A stretch of 64,000 bases of DNA from Desulfovibrio sp. Marseille-P6017 (GTDB lineage Bacteria; Bacillota_A; Clostridia; Peptostreptococcales; Peptostreptococcaceae). How positions within the stretch are numbered: the first letter of the stretch is position 1; every line of letters begins with the position of its first letter. Both the position numbers and the translations under genes were made by a program. The stretch is from NCBI GenBank assembly GCA_900604495.1, contig UWOR01000012.1:31946-95945 (forward strand). The letters run 5' to 3'. The notes under the pieces were generated by a model. It ran no database searches. It saw only the letters and a program-made list of their open reading frames with translations, and had not been told where the DNA came from. Shown here in pieces: positions 54,581 through 63,070 of this stretch.

Positions 54581-54613
54581 AACTCAATTCCACCTTTTAA
54601 TATTTTTTAATTT

Positions 54614-54642
54614 AAAGGCATGAATTATCTTAATTCATGCCT
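54614..54642 (-). terminator. Hairpin between abgT and the amidohydrolase gene
   Basis: AAGGCATGAATTA/TAATTCATGCCTT perfect 13-bp stem with only a weak T-tract on the minus strand; may partly reduce read-through. Confidence 0.6.
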
Positions 54643-54674
54643 TCTTTCCTTTAATTTATATTTTAATCTCTATA

Positions 54675-56215
54675 TTATAAGCTATAAGAAGGATATATTC
54701 CTGGACCTAATGGTAAATTAAATACCATAAATACTATTAGTAACATAGTCCATACTACTAAGAATGCGACTGAGAATGGAATCATATTTGCTATTATAGT
54801 TCCTATTCCAGCTTCCTCATCATACTTTTTAGTAAATGCTAATATAATAGGTAAATATGGGAACAATGGACTTAGTGGATTTGTTATACAATCTCCTATA
54901 CGATAGGCCATTTGAGTAAGTGCTGGATTATATCCTACTATCATAAACATAGGTACAAAAATCGGTGCAAGTATTGCCCATTTAGCTGATGCACTACCTA
55001 TAAATAAATTTATAAAACAAGAAAGTAATATAAACCCTATTAATAATAAAGGACCTTGTATTCCTGCATTTTTCAAGAAGTCTCCACCTTTAACTGCTAA
55101 TATCAAACCTAAGTTACTATTAGTGAATAATTGTAAAAATTGAGATGCTGCAAAAGCAAGTATTATATATCCTCCCATATCTCTCATAGAGTCTGCCATT
55201 AATCCTACAACATCTTTATCTCTTTTTATTTTTCCTATGGCTTTACCATATACAACACCAGGTATAAAAAACGCTAAAGCTATTATTGGTACCATTCCTT
55301 GCATTAAAGGAGCATTCTTTGATAGTAAGTCTCCAGTTTCTGGATCTGCTAAGAATGGTCTTTCACCAATTGTACTTAATGCAACTATTATCGCTATGTA
55401 TATAAGTATTGCTACTCCTGCATATTTAAGGCCTTTTTTCTCTCCTTTTGTAAGGCTTCCATCAACATCTATTTGAGCATTGCCTTCATATTTTCCAAAC
55501 CTAGGAGCTATTATTTTTTCAGTTACCCAAGTAGCTAGTGCTATTAATACAAATGTTGAAACTATCATAAATATTAAGTTCATCGTTGCATTTGCGTCAA
55601 AATTTGCATCAATCATTTGAGCTGCTGGAACTGTAAAGCTCGCTGCAAGTATGTCATTTACACTTATCATTATATTAGCTGCAAACCCTAAACAAACAGC
55701 CGCATATCCTGAAAATAATCCTATAAGTGGATGTCTGCCTATACCTAGGTAAACTAATGCTGCAAGAGGTGGGAATAGTATAGTTCCTGCATCTGATGCT
55801 AAGTTAGCCAACATACCTATAGTCATTACCACTAATGTCACTCTTGATTTTGGTATTTTACTAACAGAAGCTTTTATAGTTGAAGTCATAAGCCCTGTTT
55901 TATCACAAACACCAGCTCCTATCATAGTAACAAGTACAAGTCCTAATGGTGCAAATCCTTGAAAATTACTAACTATACTTCCTAGTAAAATTTGAATTTG
56001 TTCTACAGTCATTAGATTTACTGCTGTTATAGTTTCTCCTGTTCCAGGATGCTCAACTGATACTCCTTTAGATGCTATAATTGCAGATAATACCATTATG
56101 ACTACACATAAACCTAAAAATATTGTAACCGGATCTGGTAATTTATTCCCAACTCTTTCTATGGTGTCTAGCATTCTATCAAAAAACTTTTTTTCTCTAT
56201 TCTTGTATTTTCCAT
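54675..56215 (-). pseudogene. abgT: AbgT-family p-aminobenzoyl-glutamate transporter, N-terminal frameshift
   Basis: The main frame (MLDTIERVGNKLPDPVTIFLGL..., 499 residues from 56174) is a full AbgT membrane domain with about eleven helices; SRVTLVVMTIGMLANLASDAG and GSASAKWAILAPIFVPMFM are typical. The natural start appears to be the ATG at 56215, which has GGGAGAGG upstream and reads MENTRIEKK; a run of seven A (plus-strand T run 56188-56194) then shifts it out of frame, where eight would continue into KFFDRMLDTIERV. The ATG at 56174 lacks a ribosome site. It may be a sequencing error, or the gene may be poorly expressed. AbgT proteins take up aminobenzoyl-glutamate or export antifolates. 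Confidence 0.85.
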
Positions 56216-56234
56216 AATACCTCTCCCTTTATAT

Positions 56235-57347
56235 TTAAATCTCTAATGTCATCATATTTATTACAGCTTTTGTTGTAATATATAATTCATCTAAATTTAA
56301 GTATTCATTTAATGCATGTGGATTATATACTCCCATACTTATAATTGCACAATCATATCCTTTTCCAGCTAATATATTAGCGTCACTTCCACCTCCTATA
56401 ATCATAGGATTTGGTGTTATTCCTGCTAATTGCATACTCTTTTCTGTTAGTTTATAAATATAGCTGTCCTTTGAAAGTTCAAAAGATGGATATGAGTTTT
56501 CATGTTTAAACTCATATGTAGTATTAAACTTTTTAGCAGCTTCTTCACAACAAATTTTCATATTTTCTATTTCCTTTTTTAACTTTTCCATTGAGTGAGA
56601 TCTTATCTCAATATTAAAACTTACACTATCAGTTACTATATTTGTGGATCCTCCACCTTTTATTTCTCCTATATTAGATGTTGTTTCGCTGTCTATTCTT
56701 CCTATGTTCATATTTGATATAGCATGACTTGCAACTACAATTGCATTTATTCCTTTTTCAGGTTCTATACCTGCATGCGCCTTTTTACCATAAAAAGTTA
56801 TATCTATATGCTCTTTAGATGGAGCTTTATATGCAATTGCACCAGGCTCTCCAACAGAATCTATTATCACTATATTTTTTACAGGCAAATCATCAATATC
56901 TAAATATTTACATCCAAACATGCCTACTTCTTCACATACACTAAACATTAAATATATGTCCCTATGAGGCGTATTTGTTTCTTTTATATGCTCTATTGCT
57001 TCTAATACTGCTGCTATTCCAGCTTTATCATCTCCACCTAATGTCGTGCTTCCATCTGATTTTATGATATTTCCACACTCTATAGGCTTTACTCCCAAAC
57101 AAGGACTAACTTGGTCCATATGAGCCTGAAAACAAACTGGCTCTAAGTCTAAACCACCTTTTATATAAGCAATTACATTTCCACTATTTCCACCAAATTT
57201 TTCTCCTACTTTATCAATCTTAGCTTTAATACCTCTTTCATCTAAATATGATACTAGCCATTTTACCATTTCGTATTCATTTTTAGATGGACTATCTACT
57301 TTTACCATATTAATGAATATATTTTTTAATCTTTCTTTTGAAATCAT
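56235..57347 (-). CDS. M20 peptidase (PepT-like aminopeptidase)
   Basis: A 370-residue zinc peptidase of the M20/M42-like PepT group. Metal ligands and catalytic residues lie in FQAHMDQVSP, LGGDDKAGIAAVLEAI, FSVCEEVGMFGCKYL, VIIDSVGEPG and the terminal YNPHALNEYLNLDEL; the dimerisation part has FYGKKAHAGIEPEKGINAI. It releases amino acids from small peptides in the cytoplasm. It lies 20 bases upstream of the abgT start, so peptidase, transporter and amidohydrolase probably form one unit for scavenging peptide-like amides. Confidence 0.9.
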   Translation of the reverse strand: MISKERLKNIFINMVKVDSPSKNEYEMVKWLVSYLDERGIKAKIDKVGEKFGGNSGNVIAYIKGGLDLEPVCFQAHMDQVSPCLGVKPIECGNIIKSDGSTTLGGDDKAGIAAVLEAIEHIKETNTPHRDIYLMFSVCEEVGMFGCKYLDIDDLPVKNIVIIDSVGEPGAIAYKAPSKEHIDITFYGKKAHAGIEPEKGINAIVVASHAISNMNIGRIDSETTSNIGEIKGGGSTNIVTDSVSFNIEIRSHSMEKLKKEIENMKICCEEAAKKFNTTYEFKHENSYPSFELSKDSYIYKLTEKSMQLAGITPNPMIIGGGSDANILAGKGYDCAIISMGVYNPHALNEYLNLDELYITTKAVINMMTLEI

Positions 57348-57524
57348 GTCTTCCCCTCCTTAAAAAGTCATTTTTCCACATTATTATTAATATTCTGATT
57401 TTTTTATAAAAATCCTTCTTTTTTATAAATATTTTTAAAATACTTATTTAACCTTTAAGGTAATAAATATACTATTATTAAAATATTATTTATTGATACT
57501 ACTTATAATATTAAGGGGGTAGTC

Positions 57525-58151
57525 ATGAATAATAATGAGGTTATAAAATGTTTAAATTGTAATTGTGAAAACTCTATAAACTCAAAATTTTGCTCTAATT
57601 GTGGTCATGAACTAAAATCAGAAGAAGAAAAAGTTATACTAAAACCTCAAGTAAATCAAACTTATACTTCAAGAGAGTCTAGCTCTACAGCAGATAAATA
57701 TGTTTATAATTTCGTTCAAGAGAATATTCCATACTATAAAGAAAAATTCACTATAATGAAGAAAACAAACAATAATATAAGTTGGAACTGGTCATCATTT
57801 TTCCTTGGAGCATACTGGGCTCTATATAGAAAAATGTATGCCATTGCTGTAGCAATATTCTGCGCTGTCTTTATATTATCATTTGTTCCTTTTCTAGGAG
57901 CAATATCATGGTTAGGTTACCACATACTTATGGGTATGTATGGTAATTACATTTATTTAACCTTTATTAATAAAAAGTTAGAGGAAGTTAATTATTTAAG
58001 TAGTGAAGAAAGAAGCTCTGCTATATCAAGAAAAGGTGGTGTAAATATTTTAATACCTATTTTAGTTATAGCTATACCTATTATCATATGCCTTATCTTA
58101 TTATCTATCTTTGGTAGTATTTTAGGCAGTATGATGTACTATTATTTCTAA
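57525..58151 (+). CDS. Zinc-ribbon DUF2628 membrane protein
   Basis: A 208-residue protein. Residues 8-30 form a zinc ribbon (CLNCNCENSINSKFCSNCGHEL). After a Ser/Thr-rich linker comes a DUF2628-like membrane part: NISWNWSSFFLGAYWALYRKMYAIAVAIF and two or three more hydrophobic helices. The family is common in Firmicutes and uncharacterised. GGGGGT precedes the ATG. A 53-residue ORF follows after 33 bases. Confidence 0.85.
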   Translation: MNNNEVIKCLNCNCENSINSKFCSNCGHELKSEEEKVILKPQVNQTYTSRESSSTADKYVYNFVQENIPYYKEKFTIMKKTNNNISWNWSSFFLGAYWALYRKMYAIAVAIFCAVFILSFVPFLGAISWLGYHILMGMYGNYIYLTFINKKLEEVNYLSSEERSSAISRKGGVNILIPILVIAIPIIICLILLSIFGSILGSMMYYYF

Positions 58152-58184
58152 TATATATCTATAAAATTTTAGAAGGTTATTTAT

Positions 58185-58346
58185 ATGAAAAAAAATAAAG
58201 GTAAAAGCTTAGATGAATGCATTGCTGAGTTAGAAGATTACTATGAGGCTGCTGGCATGCAAAATGAATTTGAAAATGATATAGATGGTAAATCTAATTC
58301 AGAAATTCTAAATTTATACAATAGCATATTTAATTCAAATCAATAA
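58185..58346 (+). CDS. Small acidic protein, 53 residues
   Basis: A 53-codon frame (MKKNKGKSLDECIAELEDYY...) with AGAAGG about eight bases upstream of the ATG and a strong terminator overlapping its stop. The product is acidic and helical with one Cys (DECIAEL). It follows the zinc-ribbon gene on the same strand and probably shares its transcript. No family is recognised. Confidence 0.6.
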   Translation: MKKNKGKSLDECIAELEDYYEAAGMQNEFENDIDGKSNSEILNLYNSIFNSNQ

Positions 58347-58400
58347 TAAGTAAGGTCTAATTTCGATATATTACATCAAATTAGACCTTACTTATTATTG
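58341..58400 (+). terminator. Long-stem terminator
   Basis: CAATAATAAGTAAGGTCTAA... pairs with its reverse complement around a 14-base loop; ends the zinc-ribbon/small-protein transcript before the DUF2284 gene. Confidence 0.85.
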
Positions 58401-58441
58401 ATATTTTTATTAACATTTTAAAGATAGAAAGGATTTAAATT

Positions 58442-59041
58442 ATGATAAACATAGACTTTAAAAAAGACAATAAGAGCTATAACTTAAGAGGAGTTATAGT
58501 AAAAAATAATAATCTGATTTCTTATATGAACTATGAATATTTCTCTAGCCTATGTAAAAAAAGTTGTCCAAATTATAATAATAATTGGTGTTGTCCTCCT
58601 AACTCACCTAAGTTTTCTGATTATGCTAATAACTTTAAATATTCATTAGTATTAGAGCTAAAGTATAATTTAAACGAAGATTCAATTTCTGAAATTCATC
58701 CTAAACTTCGTAATTTACTTGCTCCGTTACTTATTAATCTAGAAAATGAATTTAATGGTTTATATACAGATAGCGGAAATTGTAAACTTTGTAAAACTTG
58801 CTCTTGCTCAAAAGATAAACCTTGCTCAAATCCAAGTTTAATAAGGTATAGCATGGAATCTATGGGTATAGATTTAGATAAACTAAGCGATAATTACTTT
58901 AATACTCATTTATTATGGAATAATAATTCTGATGAAGCTGAATATTGTATAGCAATTGCTTCATTATTATATAATGATGAACTAACTGAAAATGACTTTT
59001 TATCAAAGGAAAAAGGTATTCTAAAATATATAAATCTTTAG
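58442..59041 (+). CDS. DUF2284 predicted metal-binding protein
   Basis: A 199-residue cytoplasmic protein rich in paired cysteines: LCKKSCPNYNNNWCCPPNSPKFSDY near residue 40 and CKLCKTCSCSKDKPCSNPSLIRYSMESMGID near residue 118. These are the signatures of DUF2284, found in anaerobes and thought to bind metal or an Fe-S cluster. No further function is known. GAAAGGA lies upstream of the ATG. Confidence 0.88.
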   Translation: MINIDFKKDNKSYNLRGVIVKNNNLISYMNYEYFSSLCKKSCPNYNNNWCCPPNSPKFSDYANNFKYSLVLELKYNLNEDSISEIHPKLRNLLAPLLINLENEFNGLYTDSGNCKLCKTCSCSKDKPCSNPSLIRYSMESMGIDLDKLSDNYFNTHLLWNNNSDEAEYCIAIASLLYNDELTENDFLSKEKGILKYINL

Positions 59042-59066
59042 ATTGAAATTCTATAATCAATAAAAT

Positions 59067-59110
59067 AAAAAGAAGATTTAAGGAATTAATTCCTTAAATC
59101 TTCTTTTTTA
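59067..59110. terminator. Bidirectional terminator
   Basis: AAAAAGAAGATTTAAGGAAT with its exact reverse complement between convergent genes. Confidence 0.9.
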
Positions 59111-59544
59111 CTACGCATCTTCTTTCTTGCTTTAGATAGTAATATATTTAATTCTACTATTGCAGTTGCTGTAATAGCTAATCCATAATGTCCTAAACCA
59201 ATAGCTATTCCCACACCTGTAAGAGCAAAAAGTGTAACAGAAGTAGTTAAACCTTTAAGTACTACATCATTATTTTCTTCTTCCGTTGGCTTCATAAATA
59301 TAACTGATCCACATAAAAAACCTACTGCTGTAATTATATTAGCAATTAATCTTGATGGATCTGCACCGCTTAAACCATATTTAGAAATTATAGTTAAAAG
59401 TGTTGAACCTATTACCAATATAGATACTGTTCCAACACCTATTTGACTATGTTTTCTACTACTTCTTTCAAGTCCAACAATATATCCAATAGCTGAAGCT
59501 AGAAGTAATTTAGGTAGATAATCAATTAATTTCATAGAATCCAT
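59086..59544 (-). CDS. MgtC/SapB family membrane protein
   Basis: A 152-residue membrane protein with four helices. KLLLASAIGYIVGLERSSRKHSQIGVGTVSILVIGSTLL and DPSRLIANIITAVGFLCGSVIFM match the MgtC N-terminal domain (GLERE, DPxRIAAQVVSGIGFLGAGxI). It lacks the C-terminal ACT-like domain, as in short members of the family. MgtC proteins are linked to magnesium limitation and control of ATP synthase or phosphate uptake; the short type is uncharacterised. Confidence 0.88.
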   Translation of the reverse strand: MDSMKLIDYLPKLLLASAIGYIVGLERSSRKHSQIGVGTVSILVIGSTLLTIISKYGLSGADPSRLIANIITAVGFLCGSVIFMKPTEEENNDVVLKGLTTSVTLFALTGVGIAIGLGHYGLAITATAIVELNILLSKARKKMRSKKEDLRN

Positions 59545-59651
59545 CTCCTTATTATGTATACATATATATTAATTATTATATTATAAATCTTAAGATTATA
59601 TATTAATAAAATAAAATTAAAACTATATTCTTTTATACTTCATTAACTCTC

Positions 59652-61205
59652 TTATTCTATAAGTTTAAGATATACTAAATCTACTATCTCATCTTCATTA
59701 TAATAAGGTTCTGTACCATTAAAGTACTGATTCTTTTGCATTCTTACTACAAATGTACCTTTACTTGATTTATAAACTATACACTCAATTCCATATCCTT
59801 TGTTAGTCAATACTCTTTCCTCTACTGCATCGGATGGAATTACTAATCCAATTAAATACATTGCAGTTTCTTTTTTTAGAGTTATATTATTTACTAAGTT
59901 GTCATAGCTATATGGATATAAAATTCTACCATACTTTTTATTATCAATAATTTGACTATTAATCATTCCATCATAATGTTCAAAAGTATTAAATGTCGAT
60001 TCTACATAATACTCATCAGGTTCTAAAACAACATATTCTAGACTATCTTTATCTGTATTTTGATATAAGTCTAAAATTTCTTGTCCATTTAAAGTTACAT
60101 GTGAGTCGTACTCACTGCAGTTTATATCAGGATACCCATCTTCGTAAGTACCCTCATATACATATTTAGATTCTTCTTCAGAGTAATTATTATTATAACT
60201 GTCACTGTTAAAATAGTGGCTACCTAGATTCCATGTGAGTACTGCTATAAGTACAAATAGTGTAAAATATCCACCCATAAGATTTCCTGTAGGAGCATTT
60301 ATGACATTGTTTATCATGATACATCTTTTGCTGAAAACTCCATACACAACTTCAACTTTATCCATCTCAGATATACTAAATACATCGTTTATGTTAAATT
60401 TTTTTTCTAATTTATTTTCATAATCTGTTACAACAATCTTATATGTAATACTATTTTTTCTTCTATTCTCTGTTATAGATGTACATACTCCAGAAATAGA
60501 AGTATATCCATTAAATAAGTTTTCTATAATTGATGCTATATTAACTAATAATATATATATCATAAAAATTCTTATTACTATAGATTTTGGAATCATTAAT
60601 ATTGTCGCTATGATAACTGTTGGTATATACTCTAATATATGTCTATATCTATATTTTTTATCTATATTGGCAAATCCATTAAATCTTTGTTTTTTTCTCC
60701 ATTTATTAGTATCATCATAGATTTCTTCATTATTTATTTCTTTATACCATTGAAGTTGCCTATTATACATATACGATTGTAAATATCCTTTTTTACTGTA
60801 ATGAATTAATATACTAGATATTATTAAATATATACTTATACAACTAATATCTATATCTTTAGAAGATTGACTAAAGTATATTCCTAAAATTAAACTTACC
60901 AATACTAGTCCTTTATATAAAATCAACTTTTTACTTATTTTATCCTCTATTTGATCATCTTTGTATATTGTAATTTCATTCATATTTGATTTTGCAATAA
61001 AATAGTTCATAGAGAAAAACATAAGAAAAAATACAATACTACGTTTACCTATGGTAGATTCAAAGTTTATTTTATCAAATATATTTTGAATTAAATTATC
61101 TTCATTCATTAACCGTAGCTGTGCATATTTATCTAATAAAACTATAAGAAGTGATACATATGCAACGCCTAATAATCCTAAAGATGAACGGAATTTTTCT
61201 CTCAT
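59652..61205 (-). CDS. Large membrane protein of unknown function
   Basis: A 517-residue protein. Roughly six hydrophobic helices lie in residues 10-240 and one more near residue 315. Between them residues 235-300 (SISGVCTSITENRRKNSITYKIVVTDYENKLEKKF...) look like a DUF3592-type beta domain. The C-terminal 190 residues, rich in Tyr/Asn/Asp, would be exported. No enzyme motif is visible and the family is not recognised. It stands alone between the MgtC-like and GIY-YIG genes. Confidence 0.65.
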   Translation of the reverse strand: MREKFRSSLGLLGVAYVSLLIVLLDKYAQLRLMNEDNLIQNIFDKINFESTIGKRSIVFFLMFFSMNYFIAKSNMNEITIYKDDQIEDKISKKLILYKGLVLVSLILGIYFSQSSKDIDISCISIYLIISSILIHYSKKGYLQSYMYNRQLQWYKEINNEEIYDDTNKWRKKQRFNGFANIDKKYRYRHILEYIPTVIIATILMIPKSIVIRIFMIYILLVNIASIIENLFNGYTSISGVCTSITENRRKNSITYKIVVTDYENKLEKKFNINDVFSISEMDKVEVVYGVFSKRCIMINNVINAPTGNLMGGYFTLFVLIAVLTWNLGSHYFNSDSYNNNYSEEESKYVYEGTYEDGYPDINCSEYDSHVTLNGQEILDLYQNTDKDSLEYVVLEPDEYYVESTFNTFEHYDGMINSQIIDNKKYGRILYPYSYDNLVNNITLKKETAMYLIGLVIPSDAVEERVLTNKGYGIECIVYKSSKGTFVVRMQKNQYFNGTEPYYNEDEIVDLVYLKLIE

Positions 61206-61350
61206 AACTTCCCCCTACTTTCAATTTATATTATAATTATACACTATATTTATACAAAAGTTAGACTATGAATTATCTATAATTATTATTATGAATAAAA
61301 TACCATATATTGAAGAGAATAAATATAAATACTATATAGGAGTATTAATT

Positions 61351-61773
61351 ATGGCATATGTATATAGATTTTTAGACTATAGAACTAATGATATTATTTA
61401 TATAGGAAAAACTAAAAGATCTCTTGAGACTAGAATGTATGAACACTTTAGCAAGGGTGGTCATCTTCCTAATAAATGCTATAACTCAGTTGGTAGAATA
61501 GAGTATATTGTTTGTAAAACTGAAGCTGATGCGATTTTAATTGAAAACTATTTCATTAATAAGTACAAACCAGTATACAATATAGAGTATAAAGTAGAGA
61601 GCCCTTTGACTTTAAATATTAATATTAAAGATAGTTGGAAATTGTTTAAAATTATAAAAAAAGGTTTTACTTTTACTCCTCCTAGTCTTCCTAAACTTAC
61701 TGACTTCTTATTTTGGGGATTTCTAGCATATTTCTTTTTAATAGGAATAGCTTGGTACGTAATAGAATTCTAA
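61351..61773 (+). CDS. GIY-YIG nuclease-domain protein with C-terminal membrane helix
   Basis: The ATG at 61351 (MAYVYRFLDYR) follows AGGAG by 9 bases; an in-frame ATG at 61291 has none. Residues 1-85 are a GIY-YIG domain: VYRFLDYRTNDIIYIGKTKRSLETRMYEHF (GIY/YIG strands and catalytic Arg) and the late Glu in ADAILIENYFINKYKPVYN. After a linker, residues 115-138 (FLFWGFLAYFFLIGIAWYVIEF) form a transmembrane helix at the very C-terminus. A tail-anchored GIY-YIG protein is unusual. Function unknown. Confidence 0.8.
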   Translation: MAYVYRFLDYRTNDIIYIGKTKRSLETRMYEHFSKGGHLPNKCYNSVGRIEYIVCKTEADAILIENYFINKYKPVYNIEYKVESPLTLNINIKDSWKLFKIIKKGFTFTPPSLPKLTDFLFWGFLAYFFLIGIAWYVIEF

Positions 61774-61801
61774 CCTTATCAGTATAAGTTATATTCAAAA
61801 T

Positions 61802-61844
61802 AAAAAATACCTAAAGTTTAATTGTTATCCTTTAGGTATTTTTT
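61802..61844. terminator. Bidirectional terminator
   Basis: AAAAAATACCTAAAG/CTTTAGGTATTTTTT hairpin between convergent genes. Confidence 0.85.
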
Positions 61845-61856
61845 ATTTTATACTAT

Positions 61857-62789
61857 TTATATTGTATCTATAAATTCATCATATTCTTCTCTTTTTGCAC
61901 TAATAACATCACTTATTCTAGTCTTATTTTCCTTTAATACACCTATAATTCTATTTACCCTTCTTTCTAAATTACATACATCATCATAAGATTTATTAAT
62001 CTGAGAATTAACAGATATATCAGAAAATATATTATCAAAAAATATATCTAAAGTCCTACTTGTAGTAGAAAAATTCAAACTACTTATCCTTACATCCTCT
62101 AATTCTTTATTAAACCTTTCTAATAAATTCGATATTATTGAAAAATGTCTTTGCGCTTCATCAACTTTACTATGTTTTGCAAGAGATGATATTAAGTCTC
62201 CACCAAATAAGTCAAGATTACTCCAAGTTTTTGCAGACTCTAATAGTTTCTTTGTTTCTTTTATTTCTCCCATTAAACAATTTCCAACTGAAATTGATTC
62301 TTCTAACTCTTTAATTTCCATTAAATATTCATCAATATATTTTTCCATGTCTAAAATTTTTTTCTTATCATTTTCATCTCCATATGTATTAATTAAATCT
62401 ATTTTCTCTCTTAGTAATTTAGAGTACTCAATTTCACATGTTTTTAAGTAATTTAATCTCTCTTCCATATCACTTATATTCTTCTTTAATAATATAACTT
62501 TTGAATTGCATTTATCATACTCAATTTTAGCTGTAATATATTCTTTTTCTTCTTTTTCTATTTTCATTTCTTTATTATTCATTATTGTAGATACAATACT
62601 TGATAGAGATAATTTTTTTAATTTTTCTACATCATTTAACTCTTTTTTAAGCTTATATTCTAAATCAGATAAATCCGACTCACTCTTATAAAGATCTGTT
62701 TTTAATTCATTAAGCTTCTTTTCTAATACTTGCTTTTTTGCTACTTCATTTTTTATTTCTCTTATTCTATTATTAATATCTTTTAACAT
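61857..62789 (-). CDS. Long coiled-coil protein
   Basis: The ATG at 62789 (MLKDINNRIREIKNEV) follows AAGGGGAC; the frame upstream of it has no site. The 310-residue protein is charged and almost entirely helical with strong heptads (EKKLNELKTDLYKSESDLSDLEYKLKKELNDVEKLKKL; KKNISDMEERLNYLKTCEIEYSKLL). A less charged middle part (WSNLDLFGGDLISSLAKHSKVDEAQRHFSIISNLLERFNKELEDV) may be a globular hairpin. No membrane helix. Similar proteins in Firmicutes are uncharacterised. Confidence 0.7.
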   Translation of the reverse strand: MLKDINNRIREIKNEVAKKQVLEKKLNELKTDLYKSESDLSDLEYKLKKELNDVEKLKKLSLSSIVSTIMNNKEMKIEKEEKEYITAKIEYDKCNSKVILLKKNISDMEERLNYLKTCEIEYSKLLREKIDLINTYGDENDKKKILDMEKYIDEYLMEIKELEESISVGNCLMGEIKETKKLLESAKTWSNLDLFGGDLISSLAKHSKVDEAQRHFSIISNLLERFNKELEDVRISSLNFSTTSRTLDIFFDNIFSDISVNSQINKSYDDVCNLERRVNRIIGVLKENKTRISDVISAKREEYDEFIDTI

Positions 62790-63023
62790 AAATTGTCCCC
62801 TTTTATTATAAAATACGTCTATTTCTAATTTATACAAGCTAAAATTTCCTCTTCATTTTTGATATAATATAATCTGAATATTAGATGAAATTTTATACAC
62901 TTAATAAATTTTTATTTAAATTAATTTTAACATCTTATTCTTTAAATTTAAAGTTATTAATATTTATATATAACTCACTAAAAAATTTTTATATAAATAA
63001 AATAATTCATATAAATTTATTAT

Positions 63024-63069
63024 AAAAAAGAAGATCCATTTTTACTTTAAAATATGGTTCTTCTTTTTT
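63024..63069 (-). terminator. Terminator of the ABC exporter gene
   Basis: AAAAAAGAAGATCCAT/ATATGGTTCTTCTTTTTT hairpin directly after the stop at 63071. Confidence 0.85.
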
Positions 63070-63070
63070 A

